A stretch of DNA of 64,000 nt from Planctomycetota bacterium (GTDB lineage Bacteria; Planctomycetota; Planctomycetia; Pirellulales; Pirellulaceae). The translations under genes and the position numbers were made by a program. The stretch spans positions 186,001-250,000 of the forward strand of contig JACNKX010000149.1 in assembly GCA_014381825.1 (NCBI GenBank), given 5' to 3'. The notes below the pieces were generated by a model that did not search any database, was not told where the DNA came from, and saw only the letters and a list, made by a program, of their open reading frames with translations. This document shows positions 34,397 through 43,245 of the stretch, piece by piece; position 1 is the stretch's first letter; every line of letters starts with the position of its first letter.

Positions 34397-35422
34397 TTAG
34401 CGGTTTCCTAGAGCCTCACGATGTGGAAGCGAGACTCGCTGGATCTGCTCAGGTGATTCGTAGGGCACATACATGGCTCGCATCACCATCTGATATATCT
34501 CGCCTACCTCGCAGTCCGGAATGAAGTATTGGAAGTCCCACGCGGGGTTTCCTTTTCCGCCGCCCGATGGCGATTGTGTCAGCCTAATCGCATCCTGGGG
34601 GCGAAACATTTGTACGAACGCCATGCCGTTGCTGACAGCATAGTACCACGGTTCGTCATACTGATACTCCGAGTTATTGAAGGCCAACGTCAATGAGAAG
34701 TCGTCGTCGTGTTCAAAAACTCGCTGATCGTCGCGACCTGGATGGGTTGACGCAACTCCGTGTTTTGGCGTAACGCCGCGAATCCAGCGAGTTGATTCGT
34801 CCTTGCCATCGGTACGGCCTCGGAAGTGGATGTCGAGTGATTGCGGTTGGTGAATGTAGCTGGCCCAAAATAGTCCGATATAACCGTTGGTGAACGTCTT
34901 TGCGCGCGGGATGCACTCCAATGTCATTTGGATCGTACCGTCTTCGAGCATGGCGTAACGCAGCACACTTTCCAATTTCCAGTGTGGCGACGGGGCTTGA
35001 TAGAGTTCGACGATGTGTTCGTTCACAACTCGCAACTCCATCGGTGCGTGACGCGGCTCGAACAAGATGTTGCGATCTGTTTGGTTGGTACCGTCGTGAA
35101 TGTGTTCATAGTTCAAGCCCGCGTAAGCCGGGACAAATAGATTGTCGTTTCGCTGCGAGTGAGTTAGCGAGGCAACTCCGCTGTACTTCGCTCGGTGACC
35201 GGCGAGCACATCGTCATCGACCGCTCGGTTATCAACGATCACGGCCCGAACGTCACCTCGTTCCAGGACGTGGTAGCCGGAATCTGGGACGGTGTACTTG
35301 ATTGTTGGATTGGCCAGCGTCGTCTCACCGGCAAATGTGGCGGATTGGGCATGGAAGGTCGTCGTAGTCAATATCGCGAAATACCACGCGGCAACGCCGA
35401 GTGAATTGAATTTGGACATCAT
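34397..35422 (-). CDS. Secreted protein of unknown function
   Basis: 341 aa from Met at 35422, with a signal peptide (LGVAAWYFAILTTTTFHAQS). The rest is beta-rich with YHVLERGDVRAVIVDNRAV, NYEHIHDGT, MTLECIPRAKTF and GYIGLFWASYIHQP. It also has SLTLAFNNSEYQYDEPWYY and FQYFIPDCEVGEIYQMV. The look is of a mutarotase-like or beta-sandwich secreted protein, but I cannot place it in a family. Last gene of a minus-strand run with an oxidoreductase, an EEP-family enzyme and a hydrolase. Confidence 0.7.
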   Translation of the reverse strand: MMSKFNSLGVAAWYFAILTTTTFHAQSATFAGETTLANPTIKYTVPDSGYHVLERGDVRAVIVDNRAVDDDVLAGHRAKYSGVASLTHSQRNDNLFVPAYAGLNYEHIHDGTNQTDRNILFEPRHAPMELRVVNEHIVELYQAPSPHWKLESVLRYAMLEDGTIQMTLECIPRAKTFTNGYIGLFWASYIHQPQSLDIHFRGRTDGKDESTRWIRGVTPKHGVASTHPGRDDQRVFEHDDDFSLTLAFNNSEYQYDEPWYYAVSNGMAFVQMFRPQDAIRLTQSPSGGGKGNPAWDFQYFIPDCEVGEIYQMVMRAMYVPYESPEQIQRVSLPHREALGNR

Positions 35423-35475
35423 TGAATTCTTAACCAAGCTGTTCGCCAGTTGAGCCGCAATGGGAGGGTGTGGAA

Positions 35476-36900
35476 TCATGCCGTTGGCAATTCGAATGGC
35501 TTGCGATATGTGCGAGCCAGCAGCTTGCTCGCCGTTGCGTTGTCGACGAACGATTCCTCTTCGATCTTCAAGTGCTGGCCGAGAGTCAGTGGCGTTTTGC
35601 TCAGAGCAACGCCACTTTCTTCGAGATATTGTACGGTTCGAGCGACAGTGCGCGCGACATCCTGATGCAGCTCTGCCTTGTCAACGGCAGCTTTAATCTT
35701 GGCGGTGGGCATGGTCTGCCCGACTCGATACGAGATGTTTCCGACATGGCATAGAGAAGTTGATTGATGCCCTTCCGTGATGTCAGCGTTCAAGTCAGCT
35801 CGATTGCCACTACGTACGGCTTTGATAAAGTTGGCGAAATGGTTTTCGCTCGGGCCAGTGAATGCTTTGACAAGTTTGCCGTCGCGGTCAAATAGTGATT
35901 CTTCGGCGATGAAGCCTTCGGTGCCGTGGACGACCCACCCAGCTTTGAATTGCTTCGAGAACGGATCGCTCTTCAGCCCACGAACTTCTTGAACAACGGT
36001 CACCTTGCCAAAATCATGGGCGACGATTTGCGTATTAGGTGTCTCTCCCGCATCTTGGTAGCCCATTCGTCCACCGATGCTCAGCACAGATTGGCCGAGC
36101 CCTTCGAGTCCCATCAACATTCGACATGTGTCGATGATGTGGATGTTGTTGTTGCCAAGTTCACCGCAACCGGTGTCCCAATCCCAGTGCCAATCGTAAT
36201 GCAGGTTAGGGCGAGTGAGTTTCGTCATCGGAGCGGGGCCAAGCCACAGGTTGTAGTCGATGTTCTTTGGCACATCGTAGACGCCTTTGGAACCGATTGA
36301 ACCGCGAACGCCATAGATGATGCTGCGAGCGAAAGTCACGTCGCCGAGCTTGCCTTGCTTGATATAGTCGGCTGCGGCCTGTAACGCTCCTATCGAACGC
36401 CGTTGGGTGCCGGCCTGACAAATCCGTCGCGTTGCTGCTGCGACTTCGATCATCCGTCGGCCTTCGACGACATTATGGCTGACGGGTTTCTCGACGTAGA
36501 CATCCTTGCCGGATTGCATCGCCCAGATCGCGGCCAGCGCATGCCAATGATTCGGAGCAGCAACCGAAACGGTGTCGACCGTTTTGTCATCGAAGATCTT
36601 GCGCAGATCTTGCACTGCTTGAGGGCGTTTGCCTTGCTGCTTCTCGACAGCGGCGGCTAATTCGTTTGCCAGCGTCTCATCGGGATCGCAGACATAGGCG
36701 ACTTCGACACCTTCCTGCCCGGCGAACTCGCGAGCATGCACCCTGCCCCGAATGCGGCAACCGATGACTGCATGTCGAATTGTACTGTTTGCCGCCGCGC
36801 TCGCGGTGTCCTGCGCCATTATCAGTTGTGGCGTCGCGGCGGCGACAGCGGTAGCGATCATCGACTCTTCAAAGAAGCGGCGGCGGGTTACGTGTGCCAT
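35476..36900 (-). CDS. Gfo/Idh/MocA-family oxidoreductase with Tat-like signal
   Basis: 474 aa. The N-terminus VTRRRFFEESMIATAVAAA is a twin-arginine type signal, as is common for planctomycete members. The NAD(P)-binding domain has VIGCRIRGRVHA where the family usually has GxGxxG; the second Gly is Arg (G47-C-R49-I-R-G52). It continues with VCDPDETLA, NHWHALAAIWAMQSGKDVYV and EKPVSHN, then the C-terminal sugar-binding domain (NYNLWLGPAP, HYDWHWDWDTGCGELGNNN). It probably oxidises or reduces a sugar or inositol derivative in the periplasm. The altered glycine loop makes cofactor binding uncertain. Confidence 0.87.
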   Translation of the reverse strand: MAHVTRRRFFEESMIATAVAAATPQLIMAQDTASAAANSTIRHAVIGCRIRGRVHAREFAGQEGVEVAYVCDPDETLANELAAAVEKQQGKRPQAVQDLRKIFDDKTVDTVSVAAPNHWHALAAIWAMQSGKDVYVEKPVSHNVVEGRRMIEVAAATRRICQAGTQRRSIGALQAAADYIKQGKLGDVTFARSIIYGVRGSIGSKGVYDVPKNIDYNLWLGPAPMTKLTRPNLHYDWHWDWDTGCGELGNNNIHIIDTCRMLMGLEGLGQSVLSIGGRMGYQDAGETPNTQIVAHDFGKVTVVQEVRGLKSDPFSKQFKAGWVVHGTEGFIAEESLFDRDGKLVKAFTGPSENHFANFIKAVRSGNRADLNADITEGHQSTSLCHVGNISYRVGQTMPTAKIKAAVDKAELHQDVARTVARTVQYLEESGVALSKTPLTLGQHLKIEEESFVDNATASKLLARTYRKPFELPTA

Positions 36901-36922
36901 GTTGGGCTCCTGCGATTGGTAG

Positions 36923-37759
36923 CTATGGAGAGCAAAGTTCGAAATCAGCTTGGACGGGACGATGATCTGACGCCATCGCTTCCGCGATCACTTTCGGGTC
37001 GATCACACGAAAGTTAGCTGCTGGGCGGTAAAAGATGTAATCGATACGAGATTTCGGATTCGGTGACGGTGCGGAGGGGGAGGCCGGATCGTCGGAAGCG
37101 TTCGACCAACGTTTAAGCAAAATCTGAATCGGTTCTGCCTCCGGAGTCGCGTTCATGTCGCCTGCAAGGATCGTTGGGATGGAAGCGTCTTCGTCCGCGA
37201 ACAGCGAATTGATGGCTTTCGCCTCCGCGACTCGGTCCTCGGGGACATTGTGTTGAAAGTGTGTGCTGATGAATCGTAGTGGCCTGTCATCCGGGCCGCG
37301 GACTGTCACGGCGATGGCCCCTCGCGGATAGGTGACGAGTTCGGGTGTGCTCTCCGTATAGGGAAGCGGTTGAATGAGGACATCTAGGATGGGCAGTCGT
37401 GTGAGAACGGCGTTTCCGAAGAGCCCGCCTTCGTAGTGTTGCGTCGGGCCGTAGCGAACTGCCATACCGGTCAGTTCGGCAAGTCGACGCGCTTCATGGA
37501 CTCGCCCTGATCGCCGCACGCCGACGTCGACTTCTTGCAACGCGACCAGGTCCGGCTTCGAGCGGTTGATGACGACCGCAAGGCGCTCAACGTCATATTC
37601 CCCGTCCATGCCTTGGCCGTAATGAATGTTGTAGCAAAGCACTCGCAGCGTGCGTGATTCTTGTCCCTCAGTACCTGCCGTGAACGTCATTGCGAGTAAT
37701 AACGCGAGCATCATCTGATGCGTCGCGGTCTTGAACGGTTGCACTGGTTGGTGTCTCAT
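36923..37759 (-). CDS. Secreted endonuclease/exonuclease/phosphatase (EEP) family protein
   Basis: 278 aa from Met at 37759. A signal peptide (MMLALLLAMTFTAGTEG) precedes the EEP domain: LCYNIHYGQG, LVALQEVD with the metal-binding Glu, ISTHFQHN, LAGDMNATPE and the final SDHRPVQADF. All catalytic stations of the fold are present. Secreted EEP proteins of this type act as phosphodiesterases or phosphatases on nucleic acid or sugar/inositol phosphates. It lies 22 bp upstream of the Gfo/Idh/MocA gene, so the two are likely cotranscribed. Confidence 0.87.
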   Translation of the reverse strand: MRHQPVQPFKTATHQMMLALLLAMTFTAGTEGQESRTLRVLCYNIHYGQGMDGEYDVERLAVVINRSKPDLVALQEVDVGVRRSGRVHEARRLAELTGMAVRYGPTQHYEGGLFGNAVLTRLPILDVLIQPLPYTESTPELVTYPRGAIAVTVRGPDDRPLRFISTHFQHNVPEDRVAEAKAINSLFADEDASIPTILAGDMNATPEAEPIQILLKRWSNASDDPASPSAPSPNPKSRIDYIFYRPAANFRVIDPKVIAEAMASDHRPVQADFELCSP

Positions 37760-37849
37760 GTTTGCTTGCGTGGTTCGTTGAGAGGTTTCGTCGGGGGAGA
37801 ATGGTGCGGCTTGTGCCGGCACCCTACCGTTCGCCGTGTTCGTTGCTCG

Positions 37850-38890
37850 CTATGCCAGATGCTTTGCAAACGTGTCGCGTGTATGCTGCCACATTGTGTC
37901 GGACAGCACGTGGCCAGTGTCTGATTCGATGAAATAAGTGAATTGGTCCGCGGCATTAGCGTTGGTGTATGCTTCCGCGATTTGTGCGACACCCGCTCGC
38001 GCCTCTTTGATCGGCGAGCCGCCATCTGTTTCGCCGAGGTTTAGATGCAGGGCGCGCGGAGCAATCAACGCGGCAATATCGGGTGTATCGCCAAATTGAA
38101 GGATGCCGGGAATGAAGTTCGGGAAACAATGGAGGAGCTTTGCGCGATGGATGGCTGAGTAGGTTGGCAGGCAACAGTTTCCGACCAAGCACTTCAGCCG
38201 CGGTTCCCAAGGGCCAACTAACCAAGTGTGTGTCGAACCCATGGAATGGCCGTAGCAGCCGAGTCGCTCAGCGTCGACTTCTTCACGGGATACAAGGTAA
38301 TCGACCGCTCGCCGCATATCGAGAATGTTTTTCCATGCCATGCAGCGACCACCGACAACCTGTCGCAGAAATTCGAAACGCTCGTACGCGCTCCCTTTAA
38401 GTTTTCCTTCCGGGTCTTGTCGCTCCTCGAAGCAAAGTGCATCCGGGCACAGAACAACGTTGCCAAGTTTTGCAAGTGCGACGCCCGTATGATGCATCGG
38501 ATTGCCCAAGAGTCCAGCGGGTTCACTCTTGCCAAGATGCCACTGGCCGGCGTGTTGATGCCAAATTGCGATCGCAGGAGCGGGACTCGTCGGGGTCACT
38601 CGATCCGGGACGAGAAGTATGGCCGGAACTCGATCATCCGGTTCAACCGCATAGTCCACCCACTGTAGACGATAGCCGTCCTTCTGCTCTTCGCGAATTA
38701 TTTGCGGTTTTAGGTCGCAAGGCTCGGGCCAAGGTCCACCCAGACATTCAAGCAACTTACTCTTGAAGTCGTCCTGGGTGAGTGGTCCTTGTTGGTTCGT
38801 TTGAGCATGTGTCATGGGAGCTGTTCCCAGGGCCGATATTCCTGCTGCGATTGCAGATGACTTCAAGAAACCTCGTCGATCAGCTGGCAT
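37850..38890 (-). CDS. Tat-exported alpha/beta hydrolase, dienelactone-hydrolase/acetyl-xylan-esterase-like
   Basis: 346 aa from Met at 38890, opening MPADRRGFLKSSAIAAGISA, a twin-arginine signal. The hydrolase core shows PAIAIWHQHAG, nucleophile GHSMGS (Ser216), IAPRALHLNLGETD for the acid and ESDTGHVL for the His. It is of the same broad group as the hydrolase at 27522 but single-domain. Probably de-acetylates or otherwise de-esterifies a polysaccharide. First gene of the four-gene minus-strand run ending at 34397. Confidence 0.83.
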   Translation of the reverse strand: MPADRRGFLKSSAIAAGISALGTAPMTHAQTNQQGPLTQDDFKSKLLECLGGPWPEPCDLKPQIIREEQKDGYRLQWVDYAVEPDDRVPAILLVPDRVTPTSPAPAIAIWHQHAGQWHLGKSEPAGLLGNPMHHTGVALAKLGNVVLCPDALCFEERQDPEGKLKGSAYERFEFLRQVVGGRCMAWKNILDMRRAVDYLVSREEVDAERLGCYGHSMGSTHTWLVGPWEPRLKCLVGNCCLPTYSAIHRAKLLHCFPNFIPGILQFGDTPDIAALIAPRALHLNLGETDGGSPIKEARAGVAQIAEAYTNANAADQFTYFIESDTGHVLSDTMWQHTRDTFAKHLA

Positions 38891-39124
38891 CGGTAAATAC
38901 CTCTCTGTCTCGATTCGTGGCGGGCAATAAGGCAGGCGGGACAATGCATGATCATAGCTGTGGAGCTCCCCGTGAAGCAAATCGCTCGCAAGAGGAGCTC
39001 TGCGACGGATCCTGGCAACGAGATTCCGTGATCGAAACGCAGGCTCGCCGACCGCAACTCCGACACTCGCGTTATCGTTATACTGTGTCGTTAAACATCA
39101 CCTTCGTGAACATCGAGAAAACCA

Positions 39125-39391
39125 GTGCAGAACGACATCATTCACATCCTCGTCGCAGTGATCCAAATCTATTCGTTCGTTTTGTTGGGGCGAATCATCC
39201 TATCGTGGATTCCGAACGTCGATCGTACGAATCCTATTGTCCGCCTGCTGTATCAGTTAACGGACCCAGTGCTCGAACCCGTGCGGCGCACTATCCCGCC
39301 ACTCGGCATGATCGACATCTCACCGATTGTTGTCTTTATCGGGCTACGCATCCTGCAGAGTGTCTTGACAGGGATGGCGAACGATTTCTGA
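39125..39391 (+). CDS. YggT-family membrane protein
   Basis: 88 aa with a GTG start at 39125. Two membrane helices (ILVAVIQIYSFVLLGRIILSWI and ISPIVVFIGLRILQSVLTGM) flank the loop DRTNPIVRLLYQLTDPVLEPVRRTIPP, the hallmark of YggT proteins. The family has been linked to osmotic tolerance and to positioning of envelope or division machinery. It is a single-gene unit here, next to the GntR operon. Confidence 0.85.
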   Translation: MQNDIIHILVAVIQIYSFVLLGRIILSWIPNVDRTNPIVRLLYQLTDPVLEPVRRTIPPLGMIDISPIVVFIGLRILQSVLTGMANDF

Positions 39392-39576
39392 TTCATCGTT
39401 CCGCGATGCCAATAGCCGTTCAATGACGAGAAGTTCGCGCATCTAGCAACGCGTGAGACTTGAACCGTTGGCACTAGCGGCGCGTTTTTCGCGGCTGTTG
39501 CCGGGCCCTATCTGCGGTTAGCGCCTACAGCTCTAAAGGTCATCGGAGCAACGGTCAATTGTTTTCTGGAAAGCAC

Positions 39577-39603
39577 TTGACACTCTCGGGGAAGATGTAT
39601 AGT
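39577..39603 (+). promoter_or_regulatory. Promoter of the GntR-ABC operon
   Basis: A consensus -35 TTGACA (39577-39582) is followed after 15 bases by TATAGT (39598-39603). The spacer is short, which is common for promoters under tight control. The -10 is overlapped by the operator at 39600-39626. Confidence 0.65.
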
Positions 39604-39626
39604 GTACTGTAAGAAGTGGTACACTA
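39600..39626. promoter_or_regulatory. GntR (YtrA-type) operator
   Basis: Inverted repeat TAGTGTAC (39600-39607) and GTACACTA (39619-39626), perfect 8-bp arms 11 bases apart, between the -10 and the GntR start codon. Arms with GTAC cores are typical of YtrA-subfamily regulators. Autorepression is the simplest reading. Confidence 0.75.
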
Positions 39627-39637
39627 ATCGAGCGGAT

Positions 39638-40048
39638 ATGTTTGAGCTTCAAGTTACACCTGGTGGGAATCGGCCGATTTATCGGCAGATCATTGATCAA
39701 GTTCGGCAGGCTGTCGCCACGAGCGAGTTAGCCGTTGGCGACGGGTTGCCGAGCGTTCGGCAATTGGCTGAAGAGTTGGTCTTGAATCACAACACGGTTG
39801 CGAAGGCTTACGCCGAGTTAGTGCGTGAGGGAGTCTTGGAAAGCCAGCATGGACGCGGCGTGTTTGTTGCAAAGCGGCGTCGAGTGTTTTCGGCAAGTGA
39901 GCGGAAGCGGCGTCTCGATCAGGCGATGAACGTGTTTCTCTCGGAAGTCCTGACGCTGGATTATACCCCGCAGCAAATCGAAGAAGCCGTTGCCAAGCGA
40001 CTCGATCAGATGACCGGCTCGAAAGCAGAAGAATCGGAGGGTGACTGA
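39638..40048 (+). CDS. GntR-family (YtrA-type) transcriptional regulator
   Basis: 136 aa from ATG 39638. The winged helix-turn-helix (15-75) reads IYRQIIDQVRQAVATSELAV, GDGLPSVRQLAEELVLNHNT, VAKAYAELVREGVLESQHGRG. The C-terminal part is short (~50 residues), as in the YtrA subfamily that controls ABC transporters. The stop codon overlaps the start of the ATPase gene (TGATG), so the regulator is coupled to its target. The operator overlapping its own promoter predicts repression of the whole operon, relieved by an unknown, probably envelope-active, signal. Confidence 0.92.
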   Translation: MFELQVTPGGNRPIYRQIIDQVRQAVATSELAVGDGLPSVRQLAEELVLNHNTVAKAYAELVREGVLESQHGRGVFVAKRRRVFSASERKRRLDQAMNVFLSEVLTLDYTPQQIEEAVAKRLDQMTGSKAEESEGD

Positions 40049-40977
40049 TGCGTGAAGATAAGATCGCCATTCGCACGCGAGGTCTGACTCGCTACTTTGG
40101 CCAGAAGGCTGCATTGAGAAGCCTGACGTTGGACGTTCCGCGTGGTCAAGTCTCGGCGCTGGTCGGACACAACGGCGCGGGAAAGACGACGCTAATCCGG
40201 CTGTTGCTTGGGTTGTTGCCTCCCACGCGGGGCTGTGCCGAGTTACTTGGGTGTGACAGTCAATCGCTCACGCCGGAAGTTCGCACTCGCGTTGGTTATT
40301 TGGCTGAAGGACATTTCCTCTGGGGTTGGATGAAGGCCCGCGACGCGGCTCGACTGCAGCGGGAAACCTTTCCGCGTTGGGATCAGCATCTGTTTGACTC
40401 CATGCTCAAGTTCTTCGGCGTTTCCCCAGACTCGCGCGTTCGGCAAATTTCCCGTGGGCAGCGAGCTGGTGTTTCTTTGGCGATGACCTTGGCGACCGAT
40501 CCAGAGTTGCTTGTGTTGGACGATCCGTCGATGGGACTTGATCCGGTGGCACGCCGAGCGCTGGTCGAAGGCTTGTTGGCGTTCGCTCGCCGAGACGACC
40601 GCACGATTCTGGTTTGTACGCATTTGCTCGATGATGTCGAACGCTTGGCAGATCGCATTGCGATTGTCAGCAGCGGAAGACTGCTCGTCGATTCGGGACT
40701 CTCAGAATTTCGCGATCGCATTGGCGGCTGGACGCTTGAGGCTGAGTTTGGCGCGCAGCAAGCCGCACAGATCCCCGGCCTGATCGATTCGCGACAGACA
40801 CGCGAGCGAACTCACTTGGTGGTCGCCGATCCCGATTCGGAAACCGAAACAGCAGTCCAGCGAATCAGTGGGACAGCTCGTCGTGAAGAGCTGACTTTGG
40901 AAGATGCGGTCTTGGCATACCTGCGGCCAGCCGCGATGGTCGGGTCGATTTCCGACGCTTTGGAGAACGTGCGATGA
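40048..40977 (+). CDS. ABC transporter ATP-binding protein (YtrB/CcmA-like)
   Basis: 309 aa. Walker A GHNGAGKTT (40-48), a signature-like ISRGQRAG (134-141, where LSGGQ is usual) and Walker B LLVLDDPSMGLDP (155-166). The residue after the Walker B Asp is Asp159, not the usual catalytic Glu. H-loop in CTHLLDDVE. The C-terminal ~90 residues form a domain seen in exporters of this branch. It pairs with the permease that starts inside its last codon (ATGA overlap). ATP hydrolysis may be slow or altered because of the Asp. Confidence 0.9.
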   Translation: MREDKIAIRTRGLTRYFGQKAALRSLTLDVPRGQVSALVGHNGAGKTTLIRLLLGLLPPTRGCAELLGCDSQSLTPEVRTRVGYLAEGHFLWGWMKARDAARLQRETFPRWDQHLFDSMLKFFGVSPDSRVRQISRGQRAGVSLAMTLATDPELLVLDDPSMGLDPVARRALVEGLLAFARRDDRTILVCTHLLDDVERLADRIAIVSSGRLLVDSGLSEFRDRIGGWTLEAEFGAQQAAQIPGLIDSRQTRERTHLVVADPDSETETAVQRISGTARREELTLEDAVLAYLRPAAMVGSISDALENVR

Positions 40978-43094
40978 AGACGATCTTCTGGAAGGAGTTG
41001 CGAGAGCATGCTCGATGGACGCCCATGGGCATCATTCCGATGGTCATTGTCCTCGTTCTTAAGTGGCAGAGCACCGAGTTGATCTTCGATTCGGGGCAAT
41101 ATGGGAACTCTTTGAGTTTGACTTCGCTTGTCGGACTGTTGGCGGCAAGTATCGCCTTGTGCTTGGGATTCGTGCAAACTTGGTCGGACCAGCGCCCCGC
41201 AGCGCGCGCCTTGCTGCTGCATCGTGGGATCACCGCAGATGCAGCGTTCTGCGGGAAGCTGCTGGCCGGCCTTTTGCTTTATACGGTTGCGGTGTTTGGC
41301 CCGTTACTGGGAATGGCGGCGTTCATCACTTCGGTAGGGATTGAATACCGAGCGGCCTCGCCTAGTGCGCTGATTCCGTCCGCGCTCATCGCCATCGCCG
41401 CGTTTAGCTGCTGGGCCGCAGGATTATTGATGGTGCAGCGGAACGCTTGGTTTTTTGGGAGTCGACTCCTACCGGGACTTACGGCAGCACTGGCAGTGTT
41501 TGCCTGTGGATCGCTGATGGATGTCGTTTTCTGGTTGGCGACAACAATCGGCATCGCGACGCTCGTCGTCTATCTCACCACGGCTCGAACGGTCTTCGTG
41601 AACAGCGGGCAAAACGCCACAGGAGTTGCACGCGCTGGTCTGACAGTTGCCCTTACTGTCGCAATACTCACAATGGTGCTGAGCGTCGCGATGATGGTTG
41701 AAACGTATCGAACGCGCGCAGCTTACGCGCGAGCCGCTGGGAATCACAATCAGTACACGGTCGAGTTTGGCCCGGACGGAGAACCTTGGCTGACTCGCTC
41801 ACATTATTCTACCACGGACTACAAGTACGAGATTGATCAAGCCGCCAAGATGCTTCCCGACCGCTCGGTGCGCGATCAGCTCCAGCCGGTGCCGGCCGAC
41901 TGGAAACCGCTGCATCAGTGGTCGAGCGCCGGTTACGGCTATGGCTATTCACGCAGCAGGCGTTTTATTCATCTCGGCGAGGCGTCGGTACCAAGTGGGA
42001 CTGAGCATGTTCGCCGCTCGTGGGTCCTTGATCGGAAGCAAGATGCGATCTTGGTCTACGCGATTCGTCCACGAGCTTGGTATCGACTCGAGGCAACATT
42101 GCTTCCACCTGAACCGATTGGAACTTTTGGTGAAATGCGAAATCAGAGTGCCGTTGATGTCAACGGCAACTTCACCATTGTGACAACGACCGGCGTTTTT
42201 CAAGTGCCGGGGAATGGGACCGAAGTCGAGGTGATCTATGCTTTGCCCGAGCACTCGAAGGAACTCTTTTCCGAGATCCAGAGACAAACCGACCCGCAAG
42301 TGAATCAGCTTAGATTGTTGTTGCGATTCGGCGACCGGGTCGTCCTCTTGGAAACGGAACACGTTGATGATTCGCCGACGATGTCGCTCGGTCCGGTCCG
42401 CGGATTGGGAGTCGTGTATGGTTCAGTAGTTCAACTTCCGGACGCGCTCGCGACGGAGAGAACAATTAGTATTGCAAGAGATTCCGCGGAAGGCGGAGAC
42501 TTTGTCGGGTTGGCACCCAACTGGTCACAACCGCAAAGACCGAGCGATTGGTTCCGGTTTGCCGCAGATGGGAAGATTATTGAAAAGAAGCAATTCACAG
42601 TCGGCTCCACCGCCGCCGTCGTCGTAGAAACCGGGAATTCTTTCGCGGCGTTCGTGCCGCCAGGTGCGTTCGCGATAGGATTTGCGATAGTGGCGATCGA
42701 AAATGGCGATAGCGGAATTGAACAGGTATGGAGTAACGCAAAGGCAAAACCGATCGAATCGGCGATACCCGTTGCGTTTGGCCTGATCCAGCCTCTGCTG
42801 GGTATTCTTGTCGCAGTTTGGGCAGCGCGCCGACGCAGGCTCGACAAGCGGGCGACAAGGCGATGGCTTTGGTGGGCCTTCTTCTATGGTCCCTGTGGAA
42901 GCTTGGCAATACTCGCGGCATATCCTCGCATCGTTCGAGAGTCGTGCGACGCTTGCCGCGAAGTGACACGAATTGACGTCGCGACTTGCGAACAGTGCGG
43001 CCACTCGCTTGACGAAGTGCCGAAGATAGGCATCGAGGTCTTCGATCAAGACCAGACCACTGCGACCGCCCCTCCGCAACCATCCGCGAGCTAG
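40974..43094 (+). CDS. ABC transporter permease with large extracytoplasmic part and C-terminal zinc ribbon
   Basis: 706 aa. About six membrane helices lie in the first ~245 residues (from GIIPMVIVLVLKW to VALTVAILTMVLSVAMMVET). An outside domain of roughly 370 residues follows, then two more helices (GLIQPLLGILVAVWAA and FFYGPCGSLAILAAYP). The tail has four cysteines (CDAC, then CEQC after 10 residues) that look like a zinc ribbon. Overall an ABC-2/YtrC-like permease for export or envelope stress. The substrate is unknown; the operon is of the type that responds to cell-wall-active compounds. Confidence 0.8.
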   Translation: MKTIFWKELREHARWTPMGIIPMVIVLVLKWQSTELIFDSGQYGNSLSLTSLVGLLAASIALCLGFVQTWSDQRPAARALLLHRGITADAAFCGKLLAGLLLYTVAVFGPLLGMAAFITSVGIEYRAASPSALIPSALIAIAAFSCWAAGLLMVQRNAWFFGSRLLPGLTAALAVFACGSLMDVVFWLATTIGIATLVVYLTTARTVFVNSGQNATGVARAGLTVALTVAILTMVLSVAMMVETYRTRAAYARAAGNHNQYTVEFGPDGEPWLTRSHYSTTDYKYEIDQAAKMLPDRSVRDQLQPVPADWKPLHQWSSAGYGYGYSRSRRFIHLGEASVPSGTEHVRRSWVLDRKQDAILVYAIRPRAWYRLEATLLPPEPIGTFGEMRNQSAVDVNGNFTIVTTTGVFQVPGNGTEVEVIYALPEHSKELFSEIQRQTDPQVNQLRLLLRFGDRVVLLETEHVDDSPTMSLGPVRGLGVVYGSVVQLPDALATERTISIARDSAEGGDFVGLAPNWSQPQRPSDWFRFAADGKIIEKKQFTVGSTAAVVVETGNSFAAFVPPGAFAIGFAIVAIENGDSGIEQVWSNAKAKPIESAIPVAFGLIQPLLGILVAVWAARRRRLDKRATRRWLWWAFFYGPCGSLAILAAYPRIVRESCDACREVTRIDVATCEQCGHSLDEVPKIGIEVFDQDQTTATAPPQPSAS

Positions 43095-43245
43095 AGTCAA
43101 AGCTGTCAGACTCACGCCATCCGCACAGTTGCGAACTGGGTTCGCGTCGCACGTTACCCAGCTTGAAAGCCAAGTCCTGCCAGGATAAGCTGCGACTCTC
43201 GTCGGTATGCTACCTACTTAGTGGTCAGTGACAGGGACACTCGTC

